A stretch of DNA of 64,000 nucleotides from Capra hircus (taxonomy: Eukaryota > Chordata > Mammalia > Artiodactyla > Bovidae): positions 78,137,713-78,201,712 of the forward strand of contig NC_030816.1 of NCBI RefSeq assembly GCF_001704415.2, given 5' to 3'. Every line of letters begins with the position of its first letter. Within the stretch, counting starts at the first letter, position 1. This document shows positions 36,299 through 47,473 of this stretch, in pieces. A program made the translations under genes and the position numbers. The notes below the pieces were generated by a model. The model did not search any database and had not been told where the DNA came from. It worked only from the letters and a program-made list of their open reading frames with translations.

Positions 36299-36783
36299 AT
36301 GTTTTTTTAACTTTTTACTTTATATATTAGAGTATTGCTCAGTCGCTTAGTCATGTCCAATTCTTTGTGACCCCATGGACTGTAGCCCACGGACTCCTTT
36401 GTCCATGGGAATTCTCCAGGCAAGAATACTAGAGTGGGTTGCCATTTCCTTCTCTAGGAGATTTTTCTTACCCAGGGATCGAACCCATGTCCCTGGCATC
36501 TCCTATCGTGGCAGGCAGATTCTTTGTCACTGAGTATAGGTGATTAACAACGGTGTATTCGTTTTAGGTGCACAGCAAAGTGATTCAGTTATACATATAC
36601 AAGTATCTCTTCATTTTCAAACCCTTTTCCCATTTAGGTCGTTATATAATATTGAGCAGAGTTCAATACGGTGCTATACAGTAGGTCCTTGTTGGTTATC
36701 CATTTAAAATATAGCAACATGTACGTGTCAATCCCAAATTCCCTAATTATCCCTCTCCCCTACCCTTCCCCCAGTAACCATTT
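36299..36783 (-). mobile_element. L1 3' UTR, antisense, split by Bov-tA
   Basis: The left piece (36299-36331) and right piece (36537-36783, with GGTGCACAGCAAAGTGATTC and ATACAGTAGGTCCTTGTTGG) form one L1 3' UTR. Confidence 0.8.
36332..36536 (-). mobile_element. Bov-tA SINE
   Basis: Antisense Bov-tA (GACCCCATGGACTGTAGCCC, CAGGGATCGAACCCATGTCC). GAGTAT appears at both edges (36327-36332 and about 36532-36537), a likely target duplication. Confidence 0.94.
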
Positions 36784-37027
36784 TTAGAGAGATATTTGCT
36801 TAACTTGGATGTCTAGGGAAAGCAAGTGAGAAACAAAATCTCACAGTCTAACCCTGATCAATAATTTGTAAAGACGGGTGGTAACAAGAGTAAATACTTA
36901 AGTTCCAATCAATGTTTGAAAAGTATGAAATGGAGCATTTTGTGCGTAATGTAGAAAATCAAGATGTGTTGTGAGGTTGCTAATGAATGATTCTGACTGT
37001 CACTCATGGATTAGATGATGCTTAAAG

Positions 37028-37162
37028 TATAAGGAAATGGCAACCCACTCCGGTGTTCTCGCCTGGAGAATCCCAGGGACGGGGGAGCCTGGTGGGCTGC
37101 CATCTATGGGGTCGCACAGAGTCGGACACGACTGAAGCGACTTAGCAGCAGCAGCAGCAAAG
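37028..37162 (+). mobile_element. Bov-A2-type SINE monomer with (GCA)n tail
   Basis: One Bov-A unit (GGAAATGGCAACCCACTCCG, GGGGTCGCACAGAGTCGGAC) ending GAAGCGACTTAGCAGCAGCAG. It matches the second half of the dimeric Bov-A2. Confidence 0.93.
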
Positions 37163-38337
37163 TATACTAAGGTGGTGGGTTAGGCGTGTGAAGTAAAGAG
37201 CAGTTGCATTCTGGACTCATTCTCAGGGCTGATAAACTATTGAGCAAGAAGAAAAACAATATAGTCCTCACTATGCCATGCTTCCCAGGGTACCGTTACA
37301 CAGCACAGAACAAAAAGTGCCCCCCACATGAAAAAGTCCGGCAGAGAGGTGGACAGCTGTCTTAGATCAGATTCCACAGAAGCATGAGCAGAGACAGAGA
37401 TTATTGTGGAAGTGATGTGAAGGAGTCCTCCTTTTGAGCTCTTGTTTTTCACCATCATATTAAGCTGGCTACATATTGGCACAGTCAGAATTTCTGAATG
37501 AACTCCCAAGAGGCAAGTTAGTGTGTTGAACTATAGCCCAGCTGTGTCATGGTTCCCGAGGCCTCCGTGACACTCTGTCTCCCTCCTCCAGCACACATCC
37601 TAGACTCCCTTCCTTTGCATATCTGCTACCTGATGCTCCAAACCTCATCTCTGAGTTCCTGGTCACCATACATTCCTCAGGCCCATGACTGCTCCTGCCA
37701 TTTTACTGGGCAAGTTATAACCAGCCATGGAGTACCAAGAGATGCCCCTGTAGATTGTCTGAGTGCCAAATGTATTTTTCCCTCTTCCACTATGTACCCA
37801 CAATCTTATCTCCTTGTGGTTACTATAGTCAATAATCCCTGCCAGCATGGTAGAGCCTTTCAGGGCCTGCTGGTCTCCCAGCCTGAGGAGTTCTAAGTAA
37901 CTAGGTGGTGTAGTCTTTGGTTTCTGGGGACTCTCATTGCCCACTCCCCACCCCCTTGCAGAAGTAGGACCTGTAGATGCACAGAGCCCGACCTTGGAAG
38001 GATGGAAAACACAAATTCTGCAGCTGAATCTCTTGGAGCGATGCTGAGTCAGCCAGTTCTATTTCTTGCCTCTTGTTTCCTGACCTATGTAATTTAGGGT
38101 ATCATACAATGGCCACTGGCTCTTAAAAGCACACTATATTCTGAAGGGTGGTGCTCCACTCTCATAATATATTCCTACCAGTAGGTGTCTCAGCTGCCCC
38201 TTCAGGAGACTTTTCCAAAGCTCTTTCAAGTCAGCAGCCTCTTGAACATATAGAATGTGATAGAACCACCAGGCCCCACAGTCATGTACCCACTGCCTCA
38301 GTTCCTTGGCCGTACAGTGGGTTGCTCATTAAGGTCA

Positions 38338-38687
38338 TGATCTCAGTCTACTCAGATTGCTATGACAAAATGCTATAAGCTAGGTGACTTATCAGCAACA
38401 GAAATTTACTTCTCACAGTTCTGAAGGCTGGAAGTCTGAGATCAGGGAGGCCAGCAGGACAGGGTTCTGGCCACAGCCCTCTTCTGGGGTGCAGACTCCT
38501 GATTGCACCCTGTATCATCACATGGTAGAAAGAGAGGAAACTTCTTATAAGGTCACAATGCCATTCACGAGGGTGCCATCCTCATGACCTATGGCATCCG
38601 AAAGGCACCACTTCTAAATACCATCACATTAAGGATGTGATGTCAACATATGAATTTTGGAGGGACACAATCATTCAGTCCATAACA
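38338..38687 (-). mobile_element. MLT1-type (MaLR) solo LTR
   Basis: Read on the minus strand it starts TGTTATGGACTGAATGATTG, continues through CAAAATTCATATGTTGA and a TTATAAGAAG segment, and ends past the GAAGTAAATTTCTGTTG poly(A) region. This order is characteristic of MLT1 LTRs. No clear 5-bp duplication remains. Confidence 0.85.
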
Positions 38688-40070
38688 GGGATGATATGCG
38701 GGATCGTCCACCAGACATTCTGTGAGCCTCAGATGAATCCATATGTGGATCCCTGTCAGTCCCAGTCGGGGTGAAGCACTGCTTTTTCCCAGATGGAAGG
38801 GGTCCAACCTAATCAACGTGCCAACACATAGCTGCTTGGTCTCCTCAGAGCATGGCACCTCTTGGGACTCAGCATTGGTTTTGTTCCTAGAGGGCAAGAC
38901 GTTCAGCAGGAGCAGTAGCTTTCACCCCTGGGGAGGAAGCACGTGATTTGGAGCCTGTGGTTAATCTCCATCTTTGCCACTGTGGTTTCTCTCTCCATGA
39001 GCCCAGGTGCAAGCCCTGGGGTGACTCAGGACAGAGGCTAGCACATCAGTTGGCTGACTCATCCTGTCCACTTGGTTGCTCAGTGCTTCTTCTGAAATGG
39101 GTGCTCTCTGCTGGGATTAACTCAATACAAAGATTAGATCCTCACATTTTGTGCCAAAACCCCCTCCCCTAACCCAGGCCTCTTTGTCCTCAGTGTTACT
39201 GGGGCCGCCTCTCTCTCCACACAAAGTGGACGACCAGTGACCTGGCCTGAAACTCTGACTCGTGGGTGGTTTTCTGCTCACCACTGGCTTTCAGAATGAG
39301 ACTGTAGGACCGTTGAAAACTTCATTTTTTACTCAAATTCAGGTATAAAGTCAACCCACTAATGATCTAGGTTTGGGCAGTTTCCTCTTTGGTTTGACAA
39401 TGAGAACTCCTCAGGAGGACAATGTGTGAACCCAGGAAGCGATGACTATGTAACCGTGGTAAGTGGTGTAGGTGTCTGATCCACTCGTTTATGCCATTGC
39501 CTGGAGCCTTCTAGAGCTGCAGAAGCCCAGTCTTAGCCATGCCACTCCCATTTTACACTAAATTACTTCTGGACCACTCAAAAGATATGTCTAAGAGTAC
39601 TCACCGCTTGGCGATTAGTTCTGGCTGCAAAACCAGCTGGTGTGCCTTGGTTAGACACTCTACCATAGTTAGTATTCACCAGGGCTAAATAGCTTGCCAG
39701 AATATTTTTTCCATGGTAACTCATTCTCTGTTGTAGATGGCATGGCCTTGGTCCAGAATCCTAGGGGTCTGTGCCGTGACTCTCATGTTGGAGGCTGTCA
39801 TAGACTCCAGATAGTTTCTTCTGGGTTGTATCTATCTCTCCTACCGACTGTGGGATCAGCCAAGTCATAGAGCCCAAGCACGAGAAGGATTACTTGCACT
39901 ACGGTCTATTCTTACTGTAGAGCCCATTCTTGTTCTGGGCTCTAGAAGATTCACATCTCAATGAATGAAGTCAGAACAATCTTCCCAAGTACAGGACATG
40001 TTCCCTTCAAAACTTGAACAGACCCACCAAGCATAATGTTTCTTTCTTATTGTAGACATCTAAGCTTCGG

Positions 40071-40201
40071 AGAAGGCAATGGCAACCCACTCCAGTACTC
40101 TTGCCTGGAAAATCCCATGGATGGGGGAGCCTGGTGGGCTGCTGTCTATGGGGTCACACAGAGTCGGACACGACTGAAGTGACTTAGCAGCAGTAGCAGC
40201 A
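40071..40201 (+). mobile_element. Bov-A2-type SINE monomer with (GCA)n tail
   Basis: GGAGAAGGCAATGGCAACCC through GAAGTGACTTAGCAGCAGTAG. It is followed without a gap by a Bov-tA. Confidence 0.93.
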
Positions 40202-40412
40202 AGCTTCCCAAGTGGCTCAGTGGTAAAGAATCCGCCTGCAATGCAGGAGATACAGGAGACAAGAGTTTAATCCCTGGGTCAGGAAGATCACCTGAAGAAG
40301 GAAATGGCAACCCACTCTAGTACTCTTGCCTGGAATATCCTGTGGACAGAGGAGCCTGGAGAGCTGCAGTTCATGGGGTTGCAGAGAATCGTACATGACT
40401 GAGCACATCCAC
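40202..40412 (+). mobile_element. Bov-tA SINE abutting a Bov-A2 tail
   Basis: Sense Bov-tA (CTTCCCAAGTGGCTCAGTGG, CCTGCAATGCAGGAGATACA) beginning at the end of the previous SINE's (GCA)n tail. It has a 10-bp partial internal duplication (GGAGATACAGGAGACA). Confidence 0.93.
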
Positions 40413-41202
40413 ACACAAGGTACAATAATTCTGTCCTTTGCATGAGATGTCCGGGCTTTCCCCCAAGCAATTGGACCCCTAGACATTTCACATATTTAGC
40501 AAGACTTTGAGCCTTTGTTGAATCTATCTCTCACTATCCGCAGTTCCTGTGTCAAACCATAGCCTCCAAAGTACTTGCCCCTTCTTGTTCATCAAGTTCT
40601 TATTGCTTGCTATGTGATGTCATCAATATGGTGAACCAATATGATTTTCTGTGGAATGTTTAAATGGTCTAGGTCCCTTTTAACTATATCATAACACACA
40701 GCTAGAGAATTAATATAGCCCCCATTTATGGTAAAACCATACATGCATTTAGTCATCCATTCCATATAGATGTGAACTGAAGGATGTTGAAGAGAATCCA
40801 CCTCCCAGCCAAGGTTTATGTGCTTGTGGATGTAATCTGCTCTAGTAAAGAGACTGCAGCAAACGCTGCAGTTACAGTGGGTAACAACTTGGTTCAGTTA
40901 GCAGGAATCCATCATAATTTGCCATGATCCTTCTTGGGTTTTTAAGGAGACAAACTTGGAAATTAAATAGGTATTAGCTATTAAATACCTACTACTCCTA
41001 TACCTTAAAGCCCTTTACTGGGGCCACTGACCTCTGCCATTTCCCTTGGATACAATGTTGGTTTTCATTTACTGTCTATTCTGAAAGAGGTAGCTTCAAG
41101 GACTTATACAATACTTATTACTGGTAAAAAAAAAAACTGACATGAGAATTCTTCCAGCTGCCAAGTATAGCATTTCCAATTGTACATTTAAAAATGAGCA
41201 GG

Positions 41203-41332
41203 ACTTCTCTGCAGGTCCAATGGTTAAGACTCCATACATTCACTGCAGAGGGTGCAGGTTCAATCCCTGTCAGGGAACTAAGATCGCACATGTCACATGA
41301 TGCAGCCAAACGTTTTAAAGAATAAAAAAGAA
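41203..41332 (+). mobile_element. CHR-type SINE
   Basis: Sense copy: GGACTTCTCTGCAGGTCCAA, GGTTCAATCCCTGTCAGGGA, ending in an A-rich tail. Confidence 0.85.
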
Positions 41333-41960
41333 ATTAGAGCGCATGGGCCATTTATCATTCGGCCTGTATATTTCCCTTCCCTCCCCTAACCCAGCAGCCA
41401 TATTATTTGGAAGGGAAAATATTCCTGGGAATCAGCAACATTTTGGGCCCTATCAAATTTCCCTTGAAGGTATTTCTGCATACAGCTGTCTTCCCATGTA
41501 TTTTGTGTCTAGAGACTCGTTTTCTATTAGCCATCTCCAAAGATCCATATGGTCAGCACCAGCCCCAGGGTATCACTGTTGCCCATTGCACTAATTCTGA
41601 CTACCTTGCTTGTGATTGCTAAGTGTTGCCATCTGGCTTTGGCATTTATTGGCCACAGCCACCCTGGTCGAGAATGAGGGGCATAAATAACATCCTGGCC
41701 TAAGTGGGTCTCATTTGGGCTGAGGACCATTTTCTGGAAAAGGGGGATGCTATTAACTGCAAATCCTGAGGCATGAAAACTCTGGACAAGTGAAGGGGTC
41801 TGGGCTGGCTTCCACAGCGTCCACAACAATAATATTTGGCACAGGACAACAGCTAGTGAAGCATCCAGGCACCCCGCTAGCCTGGGAGTTCTGTCCCTTC
41901 CCCACACCACCTGCTCCGAACAGAACTGCCAACACACACTCATCAGAGACTTCAGGGCAG

Positions 41961-42895
41961 GCAGGGTGCTTATGAGTTCCTAAAGCATGAGGCTGGAAAA
42001 ACAAGGAGACCAGCATCAAGGGGTTACCTGTAAAGACAGGCTCATTTAGGTTGTTCAAAGAGAAAAGACAAATATAGTACTCAGATGGTGATTTACAAGG
42101 GCTGAAATCAATGGAAATTCTATGCCTCTTGGTACATTTGAACATCATCATGGATTCACTAGACTCACTGGGACTCTTTCCTGTGAGAGCAAGCTGGGAC
42201 CTGGCATGGAGCAGCTCATAAACCTAAGATTTCGAGGCCTAAGTCACCCTCTGCTAAACAATATTCAATTCTCAAAAACAACTTTCTAATGCTTTGTCTT
42301 TAAATACAGGTGTAGTTAAAACTTGATCGAATTGTGAAACTCCTGTACCTGTCACACCTGAGTATGTGTCAGTTTAAAAACTAGAAAATGTTCCCCCTTT
42401 CTCATAAAGATGGAATTATTAATACTTTTCCTATAGTGAATATATTTTGATGAAACCAAATTCATCACATGGTATGACAAAGGATTTCGTGCTTGTCATT
42501 AAAACTTAGACATTCCGAAATTTCTCGAAGATATCGATGGTTCAGGGGGACTAAATAGGATATTTGAAATGGAGGTTTACAGTCAGCAGATTTACATGGT
42601 AGAATGATGCCCATGAATCTCTGGACCTGCATACATGGTACAAAGAGGAGTTAAGGTTGGAGGTTGTATTCGGGTTGTTAAAACAGAGAAGGTTGCGTGC
42701 ATTAACCCAGGTGGGCTGAACGTAATCACACCGGTCCTTAAAAGAGCCAGTCTGGAGAGGGTCTCTCACTAGGGAGACCAGGAGCGGAGAGATACAATGT
42801 TGCCACTTTGAAGATGGAGGGAGATAGCCAAGAAGCAAAGAATGTGGGTGACCTGGAGAGAGCAAGGAAACGCATTCTTCCCTGGAGGCTCCAGA
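41961..42895. other. unique or unrecognised old repeat, no gene seen
   Basis: The left part may still belong to the ERV remnant. No exon supported. Confidence 0.35.
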
Positions 42896-42909
42896 AGGAA
42901 CACAGTTCT

Positions 42910-43122
42910 CTCTCTCTCTTTCTTTTTTTAAATTTATTTTTGGCTGTGCAAGGGCTTTCTCTAGTTGCAGTGTGTGGGCTTCTAATTAAGTTGCCTTCTT
43001 TTGTTGTGGCGCACAGGCTTAGTTGCCCCTTGCCTAGTAGGATCCTCCCAGACCAGGGATAGAACCCGTGTTCCCTGCATTGGCAGATGGATCCTTAACC
43101 ATTGAACCATCAGGGCAATCCC
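42910..43122 (-). mobile_element. CHR-type SINE with 14-bp target duplication
   Basis: Antisense CHR (TTTTTGGCTGTGCAAGGGC, AACCATTGAACCATCAGGGC). AGGAACACAGTTCT at 42896-42909 and AGGAACACAATTCT at 43123-43136 match at 13 of 14 bases. Confidence 0.92.
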
Positions 43123-43136
43123 AGGAACACAATTCT

Positions 43137-43811
43137 GACAATACTTTGATTTTAGCTTGCGGAAAAATGGGTATCAAATTTCTGAATCCACAAGTGGAAG
43201 AAAACACATTTTTAAGCTGCTACATTTGCAGTGGTACAGCAGCAAGAGAAAACTAATGCAAGATTGTTCTGGAAATCAAGAACATGCTAAATCGATGCCT
43301 TTGGATAATCCCTTTGGTCTAGAATAATTTTTTACTGCGTCCGTGTGGGAGCCTAGACAGACTTGCTGGTGGCAGATGGAGGAAAAAGAGGATGAGACGC
43401 GGCACGTTAAGTGAAAATTTGGAGGGAGAGAGGAAAAAAAATTAACACTCTGTGTATACAGTCGTCAAGGAGGTGTTAAGTTCGATGCAAACTAACCTCC
43501 TTCCATCAGTGGATGGGAATAAAGGCAATTTATGGTGCTGCTTCAATCTTTTCATTGTCCCTTTTTCACGGACATATCTTATGTGTTTTAAGGAGCTTAT
43601 GTGCCACTGCTTGTAATTTTTGTAATCTGCAGATTTTTAAGATTCTCTAAACAAGATGTGGGTACATAACAATGATGAGGTAAATTGTGTGCGTCGACAA
43701 TTTTGAAAAGTATAAATACCTCTGTATCGAGAAAACCTGTCAGCTGAGGACCACTGGAGAAGGCCACCTGAGTTATTGTTGAAATAGATTTCTCAATAAA
43801 ATTCTTCCATT
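43137..43811. other. unique sequence, no gene seen
   Basis: No repeat or exon recognised. Confidence 0.4.
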
Positions 43812-43975
43812 TAAAAATCGGAGGGATGGTGTTGGGGGGGAGGTGGGAGGGGGGTTCGGGATTGGGAACACGTGCACACCCGTGGCGGATTCCTGTTGAT
43901 GTGCGGCAAAACCGATACACTATTGTAAAGTAAAAAATAAATAAATAAATAAATAAGAAGGAGGAGAAGAAGAAA
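43812..43975 (+). mobile_element. L1 3' UTR fragment with (AAAT)n tail
   Basis: The last ~130 bp of a ruminant L1 (CACCCGTGGCGGATTCCTGT, CACTATTGTAAAGTAAAAAA), followed by (AAAT)n and purine-rich DNA. It is the sense counterpart of 18655-18755. It contains a G-quadruplex motif at 43834-43860. Confidence 0.88.
43834..43860 (+). other. G-quadruplex motif in L1 3' UTR
   Basis: G runs of 7, 3, 6 and 3 bases with loops AGGT, A and TTC. This matches G3+N1-7 on the L1 sense strand. Confidence 0.8.
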
Positions 43976-44043
43976 AGAAAAAGAAAAAAGAAAACACCAA
44001 AGGGAAAAAAAAAAATCGTCTAAAAGATATTATTTTGAAGATG

Positions 44044-44057
44044 CCACCAGAGGGCGC
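44044..44057 (+). promoter_or_regulatory. CTCF core consensus
   Basis: CCACCAGAGGGCGC matches the CTCF core (CCASYAGRKGGCRS) at every position. Adjacent bases TG upstream and CCTA downstream also look favourable. It lies in non-repeat DNA between an L1 tail and the next unique block. Binding depends on chromatin and cannot be read from sequence. Confidence 0.7.
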
Positions 44058-45286
44058 CCTAACCTTGTAGACGATAAAAGCCCAGCCACTCAATACTTCC
44101 CAGGGAACTTTTATTTTGACCAAGCAACACTGCAGGGCAGAAAACGAACACAAGCAGAACATTTCCACTGTTTCCCATGTCATTTTACTAGACATATTTT
44201 CTCCTGTTTTTATTTTTCTCTGACAAGTCATCCTCAAACACAGAAAGCAGGAGAAATGAGTCATGCCTCTTTTTTTTTCAGTTCGTTCCAAGAGGGGAGA
44301 TGACAGACTGCAATGAGATTGAAGGTACCGTTTCGACATTAACATCTTGCCCCCAAAACATCATGCAGTGCAAAAAGTCACATCCGCATCATGCAAGGAC
44401 GTTAAAAGACGTGGTGGAATAAAATCCTGGGCTTTATGATGAGATGCTCATCATCTCCCTGGGGCATGCGTCCCCTTTTGGATTCAAGGTAGAGAAATAT
44501 CAAAACAGGGCAGCGAAGTCTTCTCACAGCACGAGAAACAGAAGTATTATTCAAAACGTAGAATCCACTTCTTCTTCGCTTTCTTTGTGGTCTGTGGTGA
44601 TGTGTGCAAGGGTGAAGATGTAGAGAAGGCTTCCTGTCTCACAACACACAGCAACGAGTTCGTTATCTTGTTCACTGAGACAGCAGCTCTGGGTGCTGGA
44701 GGAATGACTGATCCACCTCAGTCCATTTCCTACAAGTTGTTAAAATCTAGTTTCGGGGGCTTCCATTTTTGGGACATATTACAAAACCCTAGGTAGGCAG
44801 TCACTCCACATTTCTCAGACTCCATTTCTCTTATATATAACTATACCCAAAAAAAAAAATTGGATGGTGAAGCCAATTGGAAAACCCCAATCAAATATCA
44901 AATATTAGACCGAAGAGATCCATCCTCAAACTTCATTTAGACACGGCAGCTTTGCAACACAGAGTGACTATTGGGTGGCTCCCTTCTGCACCTAAATTAA
45001 TCGCTCGATCTTCTGTGGACTTCATCAAAATATTATCTTTCAACTGGAATATACAAAGAGGTATATGTCCATAAATTTATATATGGCTGGAACTGGTACA
45101 GAGCCTCTCCTCAAAAGACTTGAAAGTGTCTGGTTCATCTCTGTGATACTGCTTGTGATTTACAGGCTGTCTGAGGAAATTAGCATAATTACATAAAAAA
45201 GAACTCAGAGGAACTTAAGGTCCTAACCCTTAATCACTAAGCTCAGTGTCTGGCATCTCCTGACACGTTTTAAAAAGGAAAAATAA
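44058..45286. other. unique sequence, no gene seen
   Basis: No exon or repeat recognised. Confidence 0.4.
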
Positions 45287-45432
45287 ACAGATCTCTTTCA
45301 TCCAAGGATCTCACAGCTCCTACCAAGCAGTGTAATTTACAGAAGGAAGGAAAGGAAGCAGGATGATAAGTTATGCCCCAATCCACAGCCAGCCCAGATG
45401 CAGATCAGTACGGGAGGAACAGTAAACTTTCA
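45287..45432. repeat. 146-bp direct repeat, copy 1
   Basis: Begins AACAGATCTCTTTCATCCAA and ends GGAGGAACAGTAAACTTT. It matches 46161-46306 over its whole length with about ten substitutions and small gaps. Confidence 0.92.
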
Positions 45433-46160
45433 GGCCGCGAGGAAGAGACTGTACTCAAGGAACAGGGGCCCTCGGGTTTCTGGTGGGTGACCTCAAAGAA
45501 GCCACCATGGCCCTGTCCCCACAGCAGTGCAAGGGCACGTACAGTCAAGTTCACCTGCTGGGTCCCCACACCACTGCACAAGGCAGAGAAGGAGGGAGAC
45601 TCAAGCTCACGTCCTGGCCACACCACGTGGGGGTCTCCCCAAGGCACCTCACTCCTTGGCCAGAAGGAGGAATAATCCACAGCCAGCCCCAACATTACAG
45701 AGACCCCTCCGGAGGGGGAGGGGGAACCTGAAACACATCCATTTGCAAACTACTATAAAGTGCTGCTTAAATCTAAGGCACCAACGTTTCACCTTGACCT
45801 CTGACTCCAGCACAACCGCTTTCCCAGGCTTGCTTCCTGGAGTCTTCACAATAGTGTGCTTTAGAGTCTTTGTCCAAGGCTGTAGGCCCGGGGTGTGATA
45901 CAGAGACTGTGACACAACTAAGGATTGCTCAAAGCAACAGACAGCCGCCACGTGAGGGACACGACTCAGCAGATCCTGCAGTGGTCCAATCAGCGAGAGC
46001 ATCAGTGGAGGGAGCAGTCCCCCGACCCACAACCACCCCAGAGAGGAGTCCAAGCCAGATCCTAGTCCACAGCAGGTGCCGCTGGTTCAGACCTGGTTAT
46101 GCTCAGAGCTTCTCCACTTCCTGAGTGGTCATGGTGGTGTGCCGTTCCGCGGCCCTTGAC
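45433..46160. other. GC-rich spacer between direct repeats, possible LTR-type sequence
   Basis: 728 bp, richer in G+C and CpG than its surroundings, with several overlapping but unconvincing frames on both strands. CACAGCCAGCCC-type phrases recur here and in the flanking repeats (45387, 45678, 46258), so the block may itself be built from duplicated units. Read on the minus strand the repeats contain an ATAAAAGAG TATA-like sequence, as an LTR promoter would. Family unidentified. Confidence 0.4.
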
Positions 46161-46306
46161 AACAGATCTCTTTTATCCAAGGATCTCACAGCTCCTAACA
46201 AGCAGTGTACTTTACAGAAGGAAGGGAAGGAAGCAGAATGATGTTACACCCCAATCCATAGCCAGCCCACCAGCAGATCAGTATGGGAGGAACAGTAAAC
46301 TTTGAC
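46161..46306. repeat. 146-bp direct repeat, copy 2
   Basis: Begins AACAGATCTCTTTTATCCAA. It is the same unit as 45287-45432, offset by 874 bp. Confidence 0.92.
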
Positions 46307-47084
46307 AACAGCAATGGGTGTAGGAATCTCCCCTTAGACCCACATGAAATGGCCCCAAATCCATTTCAGAGATGGTCCAGTCCTCAGGAATAAATCAGAA
46401 GTAATCCAATTTTCTCAGTATCCGTCAGATCAGAAAAATGGCTTCAGGCCCAGAGAGACTTACTAGCATTACATCTGAAGAAAGTCACCCCCCTCTTCTC
46501 ACTTCTTTTGCCCTCCTCTTCAACCACAGCTGAAGGTGGGAACTCAGAGTTGCAGCACCCCCTACTTTCTAGCACAAAAGAACACAGAGCGAACACATCC
46601 CCAGAAGGGAAGTCACAAGTGAGCAGGTGAGTCTGGTCTAGAAGAGCTGGGTGCAAAATCCTGCAACTCAATTTTAACTTTCATGGGGAGTTCTGCACAG
46701 TAACTGTTTCAACAAACAAAGCAAAAACGTGTCTACTGACTTCACCTTGAAAAGTAATTGAAAGACTAGATTAAGTCATCTCACGGTTCTATTTTGCCTT
46801 TAAATTGGAGTGGTATCAGTGGACTTGAAAAGGTCAGTTACATGTATATTAACGAAAAATCACAGTAAAGCATTAGAATATATCTGCAAGCTGTTGAAGC
46901 ACTTCCACCTGGGGAAAACTGGTTTGACATTTATAGGGTGGTGCTGGAAACCAAAGAGAAATAAGGCAGAAGAACATATATCATAATATCCCTTCCTCCA
47001 TGATTATTTCAGCTTTTCTCACCACTTTGGTTCCATTGCAAACGCTGAACAATCCACCTTCTGATTACAGGAAGAATTTGACCT
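46307..47084. other. unassigned sequence, no gene seen
   Basis: The first ~370 bp may continue the LTR-like block. The rest shows nothing I recognise. Confidence 0.35.
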
Positions 47085-47473
47085 GTATTCAGGTCAAGAA
47101 GCAACAGTTAGAACCAGACATGAAACAATGGGCTGGTTTCAAACTGGGAAAGAAGTACATCAAGGCTGTATATTGTCATCCTGCTTATTTAACTTATATG
47201 CAGAGTACATCATGCGACATGCCAGGCTGGATGAAGCACAAGCTGGAATCAAGATTGACAGGAGAAACATCAATAACCTCAGATATGCAGATGACACCAC
47301 CCTTATGGCAGAAAGCGAAGAGGAACTAAAGAACCTCTTGATGAAAGAGATAAGGGAGAGTGAAAAAGCTGGCTTAAAACTCAACATTCAAAAAAACGAA
47401 GATCATGGTGTCTGGTCCCATCATTTCATGGCAAATAGATGGGGAAATGGGGAAACAATGGAAACAGGAAGAA
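47085..47473 (+). mobile_element. BovB LINE, internal RT fragment without 3' end
   Basis: A piece of the reverse-transcriptase domain only, starting at the ACCTGTATTCAGGTCAAGAAG region and ending after GGAAACAATGGAAACAGG. It keeps a YADD box and a 119-codon frame (47128-47487). No tail or CTGAA units follow, so the 3' half was lost after insertion. Confidence 0.92.

Larger units (their letters stand above)
37530..41960 (-). mobile_element. class III (ERV-L-like) endogenous retrovirus remnant, pol region
   Basis: The best evidence is a short minus-strand stretch at about 40610-40690 that looks like a class III RT active-site region. The box reads HIDD where YxDD is usual, followed in another frame (40440-40491) by a KCLGVQ-type stretch typical of the next RT block. 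The rest is assigned by continuity and general look only. It is broken by many stops and frameshifts, and interrupted by an MLT1-type LTR (38338-38687), two SINEs (40071-40412) and a CHR SINE (41203-41332). No LTRs of its own were identified. Outer limits are rough. Confidence 0.55.

Noticed and set aside
38148..38378. Plus-strand open frames across 37.5-39.2 kb suggesting a GC-rich gene
   Set aside because: They are antisense to the decayed ERV-L-like region and MLT1 LTR, and are broken in every frame.
45373..45898. Overlapping frames of 80-120 codons on both strands
   Set aside because: Consistent with GC-rich repeat sequence. No start, splice or conservation evidence, and frames conflict.
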